Source of the DNA: Curtobacterium caseinilyticum
GTDB taxonomy: Bacteria > Actinomycetota > Actinomycetes > Actinomycetales > Microbacteriaceae
Assembly (NCBI RefSeq): GCF_030363035.1
Contig: NZ_JAUCMN010000003.1
Location: 310,001-374,000, forward strand
Length of the DNA stretch: 64,000 bases
Direction: 5' to 3'
How positions within the stretch are numbered: the first letter of the stretch is position 1; each line of letters starts with the position of its first letter. The notes beneath the pieces are model-generated. The model saw nothing but the letters and a program-made list of their open reading frames with translations, was not told the DNA's origin and did not search any database. The position numbers were made by a program, and so were the translations under genes. Of this stretch, positions 27,374-37,184 are shown piece after piece.

Positions 27374-29254
27374 TCAGTCGTGCGCCGCGACCACGTCGAG
27401 CACCGCTCGGCCGTAGCGTTCGAGCTTCGCCCCGCCGATGCCGGAGATCTCGCTGAGGGCGTCCTCGTCGGCGGGCTTCACCGCCGCGATCCCGCGCAGG
27501 GTCGCGTCGTTGAACACCACGTACGCAGGCACCCCCTGCTCGCGCGCCTGCGCGGCGCGCCAGGCACGCAGCGCCTCGAACAGGCCGAGGGCCTCCTGCG
27601 GCATGTCCGTCACGACCGGCCGCCGCGACCGCGACGCCCGGGACGCCTTGACCGGGTCACGGCGCATGAGCACGCGCGTCCGCCCGCTGAGCACCTCGGC
27701 GCTCGTGGGACTCAGGACGATCGTGCCGAACCCGTCGCCGGAGACCGCCGCGTACCCCTGGGCGAGGAGCTGCCGGGCGACCGCTCGCCACTCCGCTTCG
27801 CCCAGGTCACTGCCGATGCCGAAGGTCGCGAGGGAGTCGTGCCGGAGCTCCTGCACGCGCGGCGACTGCTTGCCGACGAGGATGTCGACGAGGTGCGCGA
27901 CACCGTACCGCTGTCCGCGCTCGCGCTCGAGCCGGACGACGGTCGAGAGGAACTTCTGCGCGGGGACGGTGCCGTCCCAGGGCTCGGGCGGCGCGATGCA
28001 CGTGTCGCAGTTGCCGCACGGCGTCGAGTCCTGCCCGAAGTACGCGAGCAGGCGGACGCGGCGGCACTCGATCGTCTCGCACAGGGCGAGCATGGCGTCG
28101 AGGTGCGCGCTGAGCTGCCGCCGGTGCGCCGCGTCGCCCTCGGACTGGTCGATCATCCGGCGCTGCTGCACGACGTCGTTCAGGCCGTAGGCGAACCACG
28201 CGGTGGAGGGCAGCCCGTCACGTCCGGCACGACCGGTCTCCTGGTAGTACCCCTCGACCGACTTCGGCAGGTCGAGGTGCGCCACGAAGCGGACGTCCGG
28301 CTTGTCGATGCCCATGCCGAACGCGATGGTCGCGACCATGACGATGCCGTCCTCGCGCAGGAACCGCGACTGGTTGCGTTCGCGGACCTTCGCGTCGAGA
28401 CCCGCGTGGTACGGCAGTGCCGGGATCCCCTGGTCGGCGAGGGCGGCGGCGGTGCGTTCGACGGAGTTGCGGGACAGGCAGTAGACGATGCCGGCGTCGC
28501 CGCGGTGCTCGGTCCCGATGAAGGTGAGGAGCTGCTGCAGCGCGCCGGTCTTCGGCTCGATGCGGTACTGGATGTTCGGCCGGTCGAAGTCCGCGACGAA
28601 GTGCGCGGCGTCGTCGAGCCCGAGCCGCCCGGAGATCTCGCGGTGCGTCTGCGGGGTCGCCGTGGCCGTCAGCGCGATGCGCGGCACGGTCGGCCAGCGC
28701 TCGTGCAGGACGCTCAGCTCGAGGTAGTCCGGCCGGAAGTCGTGCCCCCACTGGGCGACGCAGTGTGCCTCGTCGATGGCGAACAGGGCGATGCGCGCCC
28801 GGTCGAGCAGGGAGCGGGTGGACTCGAGCCGGAGCCGCTCGGGCGCGAGGTAGAGCATGTCGACCTCGCCGCTGACGACCGCCCGTTCGACGCGGGCTCG
28901 CTCGTCGGGGCCCTGCGTCGAGTTGAGGAAGGCCGCCTGCACCCCGTTGGCCGCGAGGGCGTCGAGCTGGTCCTGCATGAGGGCGATCAGCGGCGACACG
29001 ACGACCCCGATGCCGTCGCGCACGAGGGCCGGCACCTGGTAGCACAGCGACTTCCCACCTCCGGTGGGCATGAGGACGAGGGCATCGCCGCCGGTCACGA
29101 CCTGTTCGATGATCGCGGCCTGCTCCCCGCGGAAGTCGTCGTAGCCCCACACCCGGTGGAGCACGTCCAGCGCCGCAGCCCGCGACGGAGACTGCGCGGC
29201 AGCCTGCGACGGAGACTGCGCGGCAGCCTGCGACGGGGCCTGCGTGGTGCTCAT
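27374..29254 (-). CDS. recQ: ATP-dependent DNA helicase RecQ
   Basis: A 626-residue 3'-5' helicase for recombination and fork repair. Order: an N-terminal linker with three QSPSQAAA-type repeats, helicase core with Walker A MPTGGGKSLCYQVPAL, DEAH box IDEAHCVAQWGHDFRPDYL, motif V/VI FGMGIDKPDVRFV and QETGRAGRDG, the zinc-binding RQC part (ECRRVRLLAYFG..STPCGNCDTC) and a C-terminal HRDC domain (YVVFNDATLRGIA). The ATG is preceded by TAGGCT ending 8 nt upstream. Confidence 0.95.
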   Translation of the reverse strand: MSTTQAPSQAAAQSPSQAAAQSPSRAAALDVLHRVWGYDDFRGEQAAIIEQVVTGGDALVLMPTGGGKSLCYQVPALVRDGIGVVVSPLIALMQDQLDALAANGVQAAFLNSTQGPDERARVERAVVSGEVDMLYLAPERLRLESTRSLLDRARIALFAIDEAHCVAQWGHDFRPDYLELSVLHERWPTVPRIALTATATPQTHREISGRLGLDDAAHFVADFDRPNIQYRIEPKTGALQQLLTFIGTEHRGDAGIVYCLSRNSVERTAAALADQGIPALPYHAGLDAKVRERNQSRFLREDGIVMVATIAFGMGIDKPDVRFVAHLDLPKSVEGYYQETGRAGRDGLPSTAWFAYGLNDVVQQRRMIDQSEGDAAHRRQLSAHLDAMLALCETIECRRVRLLAYFGQDSTPCGNCDTCIAPPEPWDGTVPAQKFLSTVVRLERERGQRYGVAHLVDILVGKQSPRVQELRHDSLATFGIGSDLGEAEWRAVARQLLAQGYAAVSGDGFGTIVLSPTSAEVLSGRTRVLMRRDPVKASRASRSRRPVVTDMPQEALGLFEALRAWRAAQAREQGVPAYVVFNDATLRGIAAVKPADEDALSEISGIGGAKLERYGRAVLDVVAAHD

Positions 29255-29265
29255 GACAGGAGAGC

Positions 29266-30369
29266 CTACGGGCGGGCGGCGACACCCGGGGAGCTGTCCA
29301 CAGGCGCGGACCCGGCTGCCTCGGGGTCGCGGGCCGGCGCGACGGCCCAGCCCGTGCCTCCCGGCTGCATCCACTGCCGACCGCCCGCCCACGCGGGCGG
29401 CGTCCCGCGGAACCGCGGTGCCTCGTCACCCGGGAAGCGGCGGTCCAGCTTCCGCCACCACGCCAGCAGCTCGACCATGCCCCAGAACGCCAGTGACGTG
29501 CCGAGGGTGAGCAGCCAGCCGCCGATCGTGCCGTTCGAGGAGTCGAGGTCGACCTTCGACCAGCCGGGGGCCTGCAGCACGAAGATCATGATGTTGTTGA
29601 ACGCGTGCTGCAGGACGGTGGCCTCCATGCCGCCGGTGCGGAGCACGATGATCGCGGCGACGAGGCCGAACGAGCCGACGTCGAGGATGCCCCACACGTT
29701 GTAGCCGTTCGGCATGTGCAGCAGGGCGAACACGACCGTGGAGACGGCGACCGCGACGACCGTGCCGACGACCCGCACGGGGATCCACGAGCCGATCGTC
29801 TGCATGAGGAAGCCACGGAAGACGTACTCCTCGGCCGCGCCCTGGAACGGGACGAGGAGCAGCACCATGACGATCGTCAGGGTCAGCGTGCCGACCGACA
29901 CGGTGGACTGCCCGATCGCGTCGTGGTCCCACCCGAAGCCGCCGTCGAGCGTGAACATGCCGCTGGTCTGCAGCAGGAACATCGGGATCGCGATGACGAC
30001 CGTCGGCAGCAGGCACCACAGCGTCCAGCGCCAGCGCACCCGGAAGCGCGTCGACGACAGGGTGCCGGCCGGCCCGATGCGCGCGATCTTCACGGCGAGC
30101 AGGACACCGGGCAGCAGGACCACCAGCGAGACCAGGGTCAGCGACAGGATGAGCGGGTCGGTGGGGTCGAGGGCGCCGCTCGACAGGTCCTCCTGGAAGC
30201 CGAGGAGCCCGTCGGCCCCCTGCGTCGCACCGATCGGGACGAAGTAGGCGACCGCCAGGACGACCTGCGTGACGATGTAGTACCCGGCGAGGAACGCCAG
30301 GGCGACCAGCGGGCGCCACCAGCGCCAACGGGCATCGACACGGGGCAGGCGGTGGTACGGAACGCTCAC
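29266..30369 (-). CDS. CPBP family intramembrane metalloprotease
   Basis: A 367-residue protein with about eight membrane helices and the Abi/CAAX-protease motifs EEYVFRG (EExxxR), FALLHMPNG (FxxxH) and QHAFNN (HxxxN/D). Members process or inactivate membrane proteins and some protect against bacteriocins. The C-terminal 50 residues are a Pro/Gly-rich cytoplasmic tail. GTG start: TAGCCT ends 7 nt upstream, and CGGAGG lies between. It ends 11 nt before the recQ start and may be co-transcribed. Confidence 0.87.
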   Translation of the reverse strand: MSVPYHRLPRVDARWRWWRPLVALAFLAGYYIVTQVVLAVAYFVPIGATQGADGLLGFQEDLSSGALDPTDPLILSLTLVSLVVLLPGVLLAVKIARIGPAGTLSSTRFRVRWRWTLWCLLPTVVIAIPMFLLQTSGMFTLDGGFGWDHDAIGQSTVSVGTLTLTIVMVLLLVPFQGAAEEYVFRGFLMQTIGSWIPVRVVGTVVAVAVSTVVFALLHMPNGYNVWGILDVGSFGLVAAIIVLRTGGMEATVLQHAFNNIMIFVLQAPGWSKVDLDSSNGTIGGWLLTLGTSLAFWGMVELLAWWRKLDRRFPGDEAPRFRGTPPAWAGGRQWMQPGGTGWAVAPARDPEAAGSAPVDSSPGVAARP

Positions 30370-30405
30370 CCTCCGGAGGCTACCGGGCCGGGCAGGATGG
30401 GAGCC

Positions 30406-31353
30406 GTGCTCACCGTCCTGCTCGGCCTGACCGGCGCCGTCGTCTACGGTGCCGCGGACTTCCTCGGCGGCCTCGCGGCGCGCCGGGTGCGTGCCGTGAC
30501 CGTCGCCGCCGTCGCCGCGGCGGTCGGGCTGGTCCCCCTGCTGGTCGGGCTGCCCCTGGTCGGCGCGGTCCTGTCGGGCGCCGCGATCGCGACGGGCGTC
30601 GTCGCCGGGCTGTCGGGGTCGGTGGCCGTGCTGCTCCTCTACCGCGCGCTCGCGGTCGGGCCGATGAGCGTCCTCTCCCCGCTGACGGCCGTGTTCGCAG
30701 CCGTCACCCCGGTCGTGGTCGCGCTGGCGCGCGGGACGGTGCTGTCCGCACTCGCGTCGGTTGCCCTGGTGGTCGCGGTGGTCGCGGTGGTCCTCGTCGC
30801 GGCGGTGCGCGACACCTCGGGTGCGCGGGTGACGGTGCGCGGACTGGTCACGGCGGCGGTCGCGGGGTGCGGGTTCGGCGGCATCGTGCTCGCCTACGAC
30901 GCGGTGCCGGAGGACGCGGGGGTCGCGTCGCTCCTGGTCGCACGGGTGGTGCAGACGGTCGTGCTCGGCACGGTGGCCGTCGCGGTGGCCGTGCGGCGCG
31001 CGCGGCCGGGAGGCACGGTGGACCCCGGCACGTCGGCCCGCCCGGTCGGGTCTGCCGGGGCCGGGCCTGTAGGGGCCGGGTCCGGCGCGGTCGGGCCGCG
31101 CTGGTCGCGTCGCCTCGTGGTCACCGTGGCGGCCTGCGGGGTGCTCGACGCGCTGGCGAACGCCTGCATCCAGGCCGCGCTGCACGTCGGATCGGACGCC
31201 TCGACCCTGCCGGTCGTGAGCGTCCTCAACGCGCTCTACCCCGTCGGTACGGTGGTGCTCGCCGGTGTGGTGCTGCGCGAGCGGCTGACCGGCGTGCAGT
31301 GGACGGGGATCGTGCTCGCGTTCGCGGCGTCGGTCGGGTTGGCGCTGACGTAG
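30406..31353 (+). CDS. EamA/DMT family transporter
   Basis: A 315-residue ten-helix drug/metabolite transporter with two EamA repeats; each ends with a PLTAV/LYPVGTV-like segment (PMSVLSPLTAVFAAVTPVVVAL and LPVVSVLNALYPVGTVVLAGVVL, RERLTGVQWTGIVL). A Gly/Pro-rich cytoplasmic loop (about residues 190-225) separates the halves. The GTG start was preferred because CAGGAT ends 7 nt before it; an ATG three codons upstream overlaps that hexamer. Divergent from the CPBP gene with a 36-nt gap. Confidence 0.87.
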   Translation: MLTVLLGLTGAVVYGAADFLGGLAARRVRAVTVAAVAAAVGLVPLLVGLPLVGAVLSGAAIATGVVAGLSGSVAVLLLYRALAVGPMSVLSPLTAVFAAVTPVVVALARGTVLSALASVALVVAVVAVVLVAAVRDTSGARVTVRGLVTAAVAGCGFGGIVLAYDAVPEDAGVASLLVARVVQTVVLGTVAVAVAVRRARPGGTVDPGTSARPVGSAGAGPVGAGSGAVGPRWSRRLVVTVAACGVLDALANACIQAALHVGSDASTLPVVSVLNALYPVGTVVLAGVVLRERLTGVQWTGIVLAFAASVGLALT

Positions 31354-31389
31354 GGGTGCCGGTGTCGGCGGTCGGTCGCGCGGCTGCGG

Positions 31390-31839
31390 TCAGTCGTCCG
31401 CGATGAGGCTCTTGCCGAGGGAGACGGCCCGGTCGGGGGCGTACCCGAGCGACGCGTAGAAGCCGAGCACCTGCTCGTTGCCCTCGCGCACCTGGACGTT
31501 GACCTTCGGGCACCCGCGGTCGGCCAGCAGCCGCTCGAACTCGGCCATGAACGCCCGGCCGAGCCCGGACCCCTGCAGCTCGGGCGCCACGGCGAGGTAG
31601 TTCACCCACCCGCGGTGTCCGTCGTAGCCCGCCATGCCCGCACCGACGACGGTGCCTGCGGCAGCGGAGCCCTGGGCACCGTCGGCTGCTGCCACCAGGA
31701 ACAGCTCGGGCTGCTCGGCGACCTTTCGGGCGATGTCACGCCGGGGGTCGTTCCACGGTCGGAGCAGGCCGCACGCGCCCCAGAGGGCGACGACCGCCTC
31801 GGTGTCGTCGTGACGGAACGGACGGAAGACCGGAGCCAT
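31390..31839 (-). CDS. GNAT family N-acetyltransferase (YpeA-like)
   Basis: A 149-residue acetyltransferase: FRPFRHDDTEAVVALWGACGL, VNYLAVAPELQGSGLGRAFMAEFERLL (acetyl-CoA loop QGSGLG) and VREGNEQVLGFYASLGYAPD are as in E. coli YpeA-type proteins. Leaderless: TAGCGT ends 6 nt before the ATG. Substrate unknown. Confidence 0.88.
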   Translation of the reverse strand: MAPVFRPFRHDDTEAVVALWGACGLLRPWNDPRRDIARKVAEQPELFLVAAADGAQGSAAAGTVVGAGMAGYDGHRGWVNYLAVAPELQGSGLGRAFMAEFERLLADRGCPKVNVQVREGNEQVLGFYASLGYAPDRAVSLGKSLIADD

Positions 31840-31948
31840 CCCAGCACGCTACCGGTTCCCGTCAGCATCCACAGGTGACGGGTGCTCGCCATCTGGGCGT
31901 CATCATGGTCTGGTACACATGTCCCACCACCCCTCGATCAGGAGCACC

Positions 31949-32767
31949 GTGACCGCACACGACACCGTCCCCACGCGGCGCTCCGCGCGCGAGGACTCCG
32001 GGGCCGACGGCGGGGCTCCGCAGCCCCGGCGCACACGGCGGCGCCAGTCCGTCGGCGGCGCGCTCGTCGCGCTCCTCGCCGAGCTCCTCATCATCGCCGG
32101 CGCCGGCACCGGCCTCTACGTGGCGTGGACCGCGTGGTGGACCGACGTCGTCGCCGTGAACGAGCAGTCGAAGCTCGTCGACGACCTCGGGCAGCAGGTC
32201 GCCCCGAAGATCGAGGGCTCCGAGCACCGCGGCACGGCGCCGGTCCTCGCCGAGCCGCCGGACGTCACCGACGTGTTCGGCACGATGCAGATCCCCCGCT
32301 TCGGTGCGGACTACCTCCGTCCCATCGGCGAGGGCACCGACCGCGAGCGGGTGCTCAACACCATCGGTCTCGGGCACTACCAGGACACCGCGATGCCGGG
32401 CGCCGAGGGGAACTTCGCCGTCGCCGGGCACCGCGTCACCTACGGCAAGCCGCTCAACCAGATCGCCGACCTGAAGACCGGCGACTCGATCGTCGTCCGG
32501 GTCACGGACAAGGCGAAGGACTTCGACGTCTGGTACGTCTACAAGGTCACCGACTCGCAGATCGTCACGCCCGACAAGATCGAGACGATCGCGCCGGTGC
32601 CGAACAAGCCCGGCGTCACCCCGACCGCGGACGACCGCTGGCTGACCCTCACCGCGTGCCACCCGATGTGGTCGGCCAAGGAGCGGTACGTGACCCACGC
32701 CAAGCTCGACTACTGGATGCCCGTGTCGGAGGGCACCCCGAAGGAACTCTCGGAGACGCCGAAGTGA
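31949..32767 (+). CDS. Class E sortase
   Basis: A 272-residue membrane-anchored transpeptidase that links sorted surface proteins to peptidoglycan. One membrane helix (about 34-60), then the sortase barrel with catalytic His161 (VAGHRVTYG), Cys237 (LTLTACHPM) and Arg246 (KERYVTH). TLTxCHP and the lack of a C-terminal helix fit class E. The GTG start was chosen because AGGAG sits 4 nt upstream; an ATG 30 nt earlier is possible. No sortase substrate with a sorting signal is visible in the window. Confidence 0.88.
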   Translation: MTAHDTVPTRRSAREDSGADGGAPQPRRTRRRQSVGGALVALLAELLIIAGAGTGLYVAWTAWWTDVVAVNEQSKLVDDLGQQVAPKIEGSEHRGTAPVLAEPPDVTDVFGTMQIPRFGADYLRPIGEGTDRERVLNTIGLGHYQDTAMPGAEGNFAVAGHRVTYGKPLNQIADLKTGDSIVVRVTDKAKDFDVWYVYKVTDSQIVTPDKIETIAPVPNKPGVTPTADDRWLTLTACHPMWSAKERYVTHAKLDYWMPVSEGTPKELSETPK

Positions 32768-32940
32768 TCTTCCCGTTCGTCTGGCGGGTCCTGCCCGGAC
32801 CCGTCCCCCTGAAGGTGCTCGAGCTGCTCGTGCTGCTCGCCGTGATCGTCTACGCGCTCTTCACCTGGGTGTTCCCCTGGATCGCCGCCGACATCCTGCC
32901 GCCGCCCGACGGCACCGTGGACGTCTCGCCGTCGCCCTGA
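32764..32940 (+). CDS. Small single-helix membrane protein coupled to the sortase
   Basis: 58 residues from a GTG that overlaps the sortase stop (GTGA). It contains FPFVWRVLPGPVPLKVLELL, one membrane helix (about 18-40) and a Pro-rich end (PPPDGTVDVSPSP). The PGP..LK..E motif and coupling to a class E sortase gene suggest a conserved partner, perhaps assisting the sortase at the membrane; this is inference. Confidence 0.75.
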   Translation: MIFPFVWRVLPGPVPLKVLELLVLLAVIVYALFTWVFPWIAADILPPPDGTVDVSPSP

Positions 32941-32943
32941 CCG

Positions 32944-35900
32944 TCACACGGTGGTCGTGACGCGTGACCCGCCCTCGGGAGTGCGCCGCACCGCGATCCG
33001 CTCCGGGATCCGCTGCTTCAGCTCCTCCACGTGGCTCACGATGCCGACCTGTCGCCCGCCGGCGGTCAGCCGCGCGAGCTGCCCGATGACGTCGTCGAGC
33101 GTCTCCGGGTCGAGCGTCCCGAAGCCCTCGTCGACGAAGAGCGTGCCGAGCGAGACCCCACCGGCCTCGGCCTGCACGACGTCGGCGAGTCCGAGCGCCA
33201 GGCAGAGCGACACCGTGAAGGTCTCGCCACCGGACAGGCTCCCCGGAGCACGTCGGGTGTCGGTCGTGTGGTCGTGCACGGCCAGGGCGAGCCCGGTGCG
33301 CCGCGCCCGCGACCCTGCCTCGCGCTCGTCGGAGGTCTCGAGCGTGAACCGGCCGCCGAGCATGCCCCGCAGCCGGTCGTTGGCCGCCGCGACGACGTCC
33401 TCGAAGCGCCGCATCAGCACGTAGGTGCCGAGCGTGATCCCGGTCGGGTTCACCGCGGCGACGCCGTTCGCGACGTCGGCCAGTCGGACGACCGCGCGAC
33501 TCCGGGCGGACGTGTCGTCCCGTGCGCGGACGGCCCGCGCCAGGTCGCCGGCACACCGGGTGGCGGACTCGACGCGGTCGGTCGCGGAGACCGCCGCGCG
33601 GGTGGCGACGTCCGCCTGCTCGACGGCGGCGGCGAGCGCGGCACGGGCGGCGTCGAGGGCGAGGGGCTCCTCGGTGTCGTCGGCGGCCGCGACCACCGCG
33701 GGTTCGGCCAGCCCGGCCTCGACCACGGCCCGTTCACGGTCGGCGACGGTGACCTCGGCCCGGAGCGCCGCGGTCTCCTCCGCGGTGAGCACGGCCGCGC
33801 GGGCGGCGCCGAGGGAGTCGAAGTCCTGCTCGGCGAGCACCCGGGCGACCTCGGCGGTCCGCTCGGTGACGGCGTGGGCTGCGGTGGCAGCACGGTCGTC
33901 GGCCGCGATCACGGCCTCGGCGCGGGTGACGAGGGTGTCGAGCTCCTGCACCGCGGCACGGAGCGACGCCGGAGCGGGGCGGTCCTGCCCCGCACCGTCG
34001 TCGGTCCAGGGCCGGGCAGCGAGTGCGCCCGCCCGGGTCACGGCGTCCGCGACGGCCGAGGCGTCCTGGTCGAGCCGCTCGGCGTCGGCCGCGCTCGTGG
34101 CCAGCAGCACCGCGTGTCCGGCCTGCACCGTGTTGTGCTCGCGCTCCAGCGCACGCGTCGCCTCGTCGTGGGCGGTGCGGAGCCGCTCGACCTCGGCGAC
34201 CCGGACGGCGGCGGCGTGTGCGGCCTCCTCGCGAGCGGTCGCGGCGGCGGTCTGCTCGGCGAGGGTACCGGCGTCCGTGTCGCCGACCGCAGCCCGGAGC
34301 CGTTCGAGCTCGGCACGGTCGACGGCGAGCGCGGCAGCGGCGTCGGCGAGGGCGGCCTCGGCCGCGCGGGTCTCGGCGGCCGCAGCGTCGACGGTGGCGG
34401 CGTCCGGGTGGTCGGCCTGTGGCACGGCGACGTCCGGGTGATCGGCCGAGCCGCACACCGGGCACCGGTCCCCCGGTGCGAGCGCCGCACCGAGCTCCCC
34501 GGCGAGACCGGCGATCCGACGGGCACGCAGCGTCTGCTCGGTGCGCAGGCGCTCCTCGGCTCGGACCCGTCGGTCGGCGACGACCTGCTCGGCCCGGGTC
34601 ACGGCCGCGGTCGCCGCGTCACGGGACCCGAGGTCCGCCAGGAGCCGGCGGAGGCGGTCGACCTCGGCCCGGGCTGCCTCGCCGTCACCGGCAGCGGCGG
34701 CGGCGGTCCGGGCCTGCTCGACGAGCGCCGCGCGCTCGGCGGGACGTGCCTCGAGCGCGGCGTCGAGCTCGGCGACCCGGGCCGCGAGCTGCTCGGCACG
34801 GTCCAGGGCGTCTGCCAGGGCTCGGCGTCGCGTGTCGAGCGAGGTCTCGACCGCGACGAGGTGCCGGACCGCAGCCGCGCACGCCAGCAGCTCGGCGCGC
34901 CGGGAGCCGAGGTCTGCCGAGTCGGGCACACCGGTCCTGCGCCGGAGGTCGGCGGCGGCACCGGAGGCCTCGGCAGCGCGTGTACGGGCGGCGTCGAGCC
35001 CGTCGGCCGAGGTCGTGACCCGGGCAGCCCGGTCGGCGACGGCGAGTCGGTCACGGGCCGCGGCGATGCGGGCGGCACCGTCGTCGAGCGCCCGTCGACG
35101 GTCGAGCAGCGCTGCGCGACGGGTCCGGGCGGTGAGCCGTGCGACCACGTCCTGCTCGTGCGCACGGGCGCGGTCCAGCGCCGCGACGGCGTCCGCGCGC
35201 TGCGCAGCGGTCTCGGCGGCCGCGGCGCGGAGGACCTCGACCGTAGCGGGGACGGTCCCCTCGTCGGGGTCGTCCACACCGGCCGCCTGTGCGAAGCGGC
35301 TGAGGGCGTCGCGGACGCGGGCGTCGGCCGCCTCGACCTCGGCCTGGACCTCCCGCCGACGGGCCGCGAGTTCGTCGGCGGTGCGGTCGTAGACCTGCGT
35401 GCCGAACAGGGACTGCAGGAGCTTCCGACGGTCCTCGCCCGGGGAGCGCAGGAACCGGGCGAACTCGCCCTGCGGCAGCACGACGGTCTGCAGGAACTGG
35501 GCACGGTCGAGCCCGATCGCCCGCGTGACCTCGAGCCCGATCTCCGGGATGCGGGAGGACACCGGCTCGCCCACGGCGTCGGCCGGGTGCGCCAGCCGGA
35601 ACAGCTGCGCCGACGCCTGCTGGCGGACCGTGCCGGTCCCGCGCTGCTTCGGTCGGTCGTACTGCGGGGTGCGACGGACCCGGTACACACCGGCTCCCGT
35701 CTCGAACACGAGCTCGACGAAGGGCTCGACACCGGGGTCCGCGTGCTGGCTGTGCAGGCGGTCGTGCGTCGAGCCCTCGCCCGCCAGTCCGCCGTACAGG
35801 GCGAACACCACGGCGTCGATGATGGTCGACTTGCCGGCGCCCGTCGGGCCCTCGAGCAGGAACACACCGGAGGCGGCGAGCGCTGCGAAGTCGATGGTGA

Positions 35901-35952
35901 CGAGTCCGGGGTAGGGGCCGATCGCCCGGAGTTCGAGTCGGTGCAGGTACAT
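32944..35952 (-). CDS. sbcC: Exonuclease subunit SbcC (Rad50-like)
   Basis: A 1002-residue SMC-like ATPase that with SbcD cleaves hairpin and blocked DNA ends. Walker A GPTGAGKSTIIDAVVFALYG is near residue 35, a long Ala/Arg/Glu-rich coiled coil spans the middle with the zinc hook CPVC at about residue 500, and the C terminus has LSGGETFTVSLCLALGLADV, Walker B TLFVDEGFGTLD and the switch region VSHVEELKQRI. The ATG overlaps the sbcD stop by one base (TGATG), so the two are co-translated. Confidence 0.96.
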   Translation of the reverse strand: MYLHRLELRAIGPYPGLVTIDFAALAASGVFLLEGPTGAGKSTIIDAVVFALYGGLAGEGSTHDRLHSQHADPGVEPFVELVFETGAGVYRVRRTPQYDRPKQRGTGTVRQQASAQLFRLAHPADAVGEPVSSRIPEIGLEVTRAIGLDRAQFLQTVVLPQGEFARFLRSPGEDRRKLLQSLFGTQVYDRTADELAARRREVQAEVEAADARVRDALSRFAQAAGVDDPDEGTVPATVEVLRAAAAETAAQRADAVAALDRARAHEQDVVARLTARTRRAALLDRRRALDDGAARIAAARDRLAVADRAARVTTSADGLDAARTRAAEASGAAADLRRRTGVPDSADLGSRRAELLACAAAVRHLVAVETSLDTRRRALADALDRAEQLAARVAELDAALEARPAERAALVEQARTAAAAAGDGEAARAEVDRLRRLLADLGSRDAATAAVTRAEQVVADRRVRAEERLRTEQTLRARRIAGLAGELGAALAPGDRCPVCGSADHPDVAVPQADHPDAATVDAAAAETRAAEAALADAAAALAVDRAELERLRAAVGDTDAGTLAEQTAAATAREEAAHAAAVRVAEVERLRTAHDEATRALEREHNTVQAGHAVLLATSAADAERLDQDASAVADAVTRAGALAARPWTDDGAGQDRPAPASLRAAVQELDTLVTRAEAVIAADDRAATAAHAVTERTAEVARVLAEQDFDSLGAARAAVLTAEETAALRAEVTVADRERAVVEAGLAEPAVVAAADDTEEPLALDAARAALAAAVEQADVATRAAVSATDRVESATRCAGDLARAVRARDDTSARSRAVVRLADVANGVAAVNPTGITLGTYVLMRRFEDVVAAANDRLRGMLGGRFTLETSDEREAGSRARRTGLALAVHDHTTDTRRAPGSLSGGETFTVSLCLALGLADVVQAEAGGVSLGTLFVDEGFGTLDPETLDDVIGQLARLTAGGRQVGIVSHVEELKQRIPERIAVRRTPEGGSRVTTTV

Positions 35953-37115
35953 CAGCGCCCCCGGTCGTCGTGCATCGCGAGCACCGCGGCCTCGTACGCC
36001 TCGGTCAGGACCGCCCGGTCGTCGTCGTCCGGCGCCGCCCCCGTGGCGAAGGCGACGAAGTCGGCGGCGACCTCGACCGGGTCCGACGTCGCGGTGACCG
36101 CTCGGGCCGCCTGGCGCTCCGGTCGGTCGGCGGGCTCGTGCGTGATCGCGAGCGCGTGCGGGAAGTGGGCCTTCACCCTGGCGTACATGCGCTCGGGGTG
36201 CACGGTGTCGGTCACGGCGACGCGCACCCAGGCGTCGGCGTCGGCGTGGTGCGCGCCCGACTCGATCGCATCGATGGTCGTCCGGACGTCGACCAGGCGC
36301 CGCGGCACCGGGGTCGGGACGAGCTCGACGGTGACCGAGCCGTCGGGAGCGAGGTCGACGACCGTCACGCTCTTGCGCTGGTGCCGCTCGCCGAACGAGA
36401 ACGCGAGCGGCGAACCGGCGTAGCGGATGCGGTCGCCCGGGCCGACGCGCTGCGGTCCGTGCAGGTGTCCGAGCGCCACGTAGTCGATGCCGTCGAACAC
36501 CGACGCCGCGACCATGTCGACCCCGCCGACGCGGATGTCCTGCTCGCTGTCGCTCGGCTCCGCTCCCCCGACGAACGCGTGCGCGACGACGACGCTGCGG
36601 GTGCCGGGACGGGTGGCGAGGTCGGCGCGGACCCGCTCCATCGCGGCGCCGACGACCGCCTGGTGCGACCGCGCCAGGGGCTCGTCGGGCACCGCGGCGA
36701 GGGCGTACCGGGTCAGGTCGGGGTGCAGGTACGGGATGCCGTGCACCGCGACCGGTCCGGCCTCGTCCGCCAGGAGCACCGGGGTGCCCACGCCACCGGG
36801 TTCAGCCAGGATCCGCACGCGGTCGTGCATCACGCCGGCGCCGAACCCCAGCCGGGCCGCGGAGTCGTGGTTGCCCGGCGTGAGGACGACGGTCGCCGTC
36901 TCCGACAGGCGCTCGAGCGTGAGGGAGAGCATCCGGACCGCGTCGACGGGCGGGATCGCGCGGTCGAAGACGTCGCCGGCGACGACGACGAGGTCGACCG
37001 ACCTGGCCCGGACGGTCTCGACGAGGAAGTCGCAGAACGCCGCCTGGTGCCCGAGCAGGTCCGCACCGAGCAGCGTGCGCCCGAGGTGCCAGTCGCCGGT
37101 GTGCAGGATGCGCAT
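35952..37115 (-). CDS. sbcD: Exonuclease subunit SbcD (Mre11-like)
   Basis: A 387-residue metallophosphatase nuclease. Metal-binding motifs are intact: HTGDWHLGRTL (residues 5-15), VVAGDVFDR, TPGNHDSAARLGFG, VVAHAFVGG and ALGHLHGPQRVG. The C-terminal capping domain follows. TACCGT ends 6 nt before the ATG, indicating a leaderless transcript. First gene of the sbcD-sbcC operon. Confidence 0.96.
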   Translation of the reverse strand: MRILHTGDWHLGRTLLGADLLGHQAAFCDFLVETVRARSVDLVVVAGDVFDRAIPPVDAVRMLSLTLERLSETATVVLTPGNHDSAARLGFGAGVMHDRVRILAEPGGVGTPVLLADEAGPVAVHGIPYLHPDLTRYALAAVPDEPLARSHQAVVGAAMERVRADLATRPGTRSVVVAHAFVGGAEPSDSEQDIRVGGVDMVAASVFDGIDYVALGHLHGPQRVGPGDRIRYAGSPLAFSFGERHQRKSVTVVDLAPDGSVTVELVPTPVPRRLVDVRTTIDAIESGAHHADADAWVRVAVTDTVHPERMYARVKAHFPHALAITHEPADRPERQAARAVTATSDPVEVAADFVAFATGAAPDDDDRAVLTEAYEAAVLAMHDDRGR

Positions 37116-37184
37116 GCGGTCACGGTAGCGGCGTCCGGGGACATCCCGGGCGCACCGGACCCGGCCTGTGGACGAGCGGTCGCG

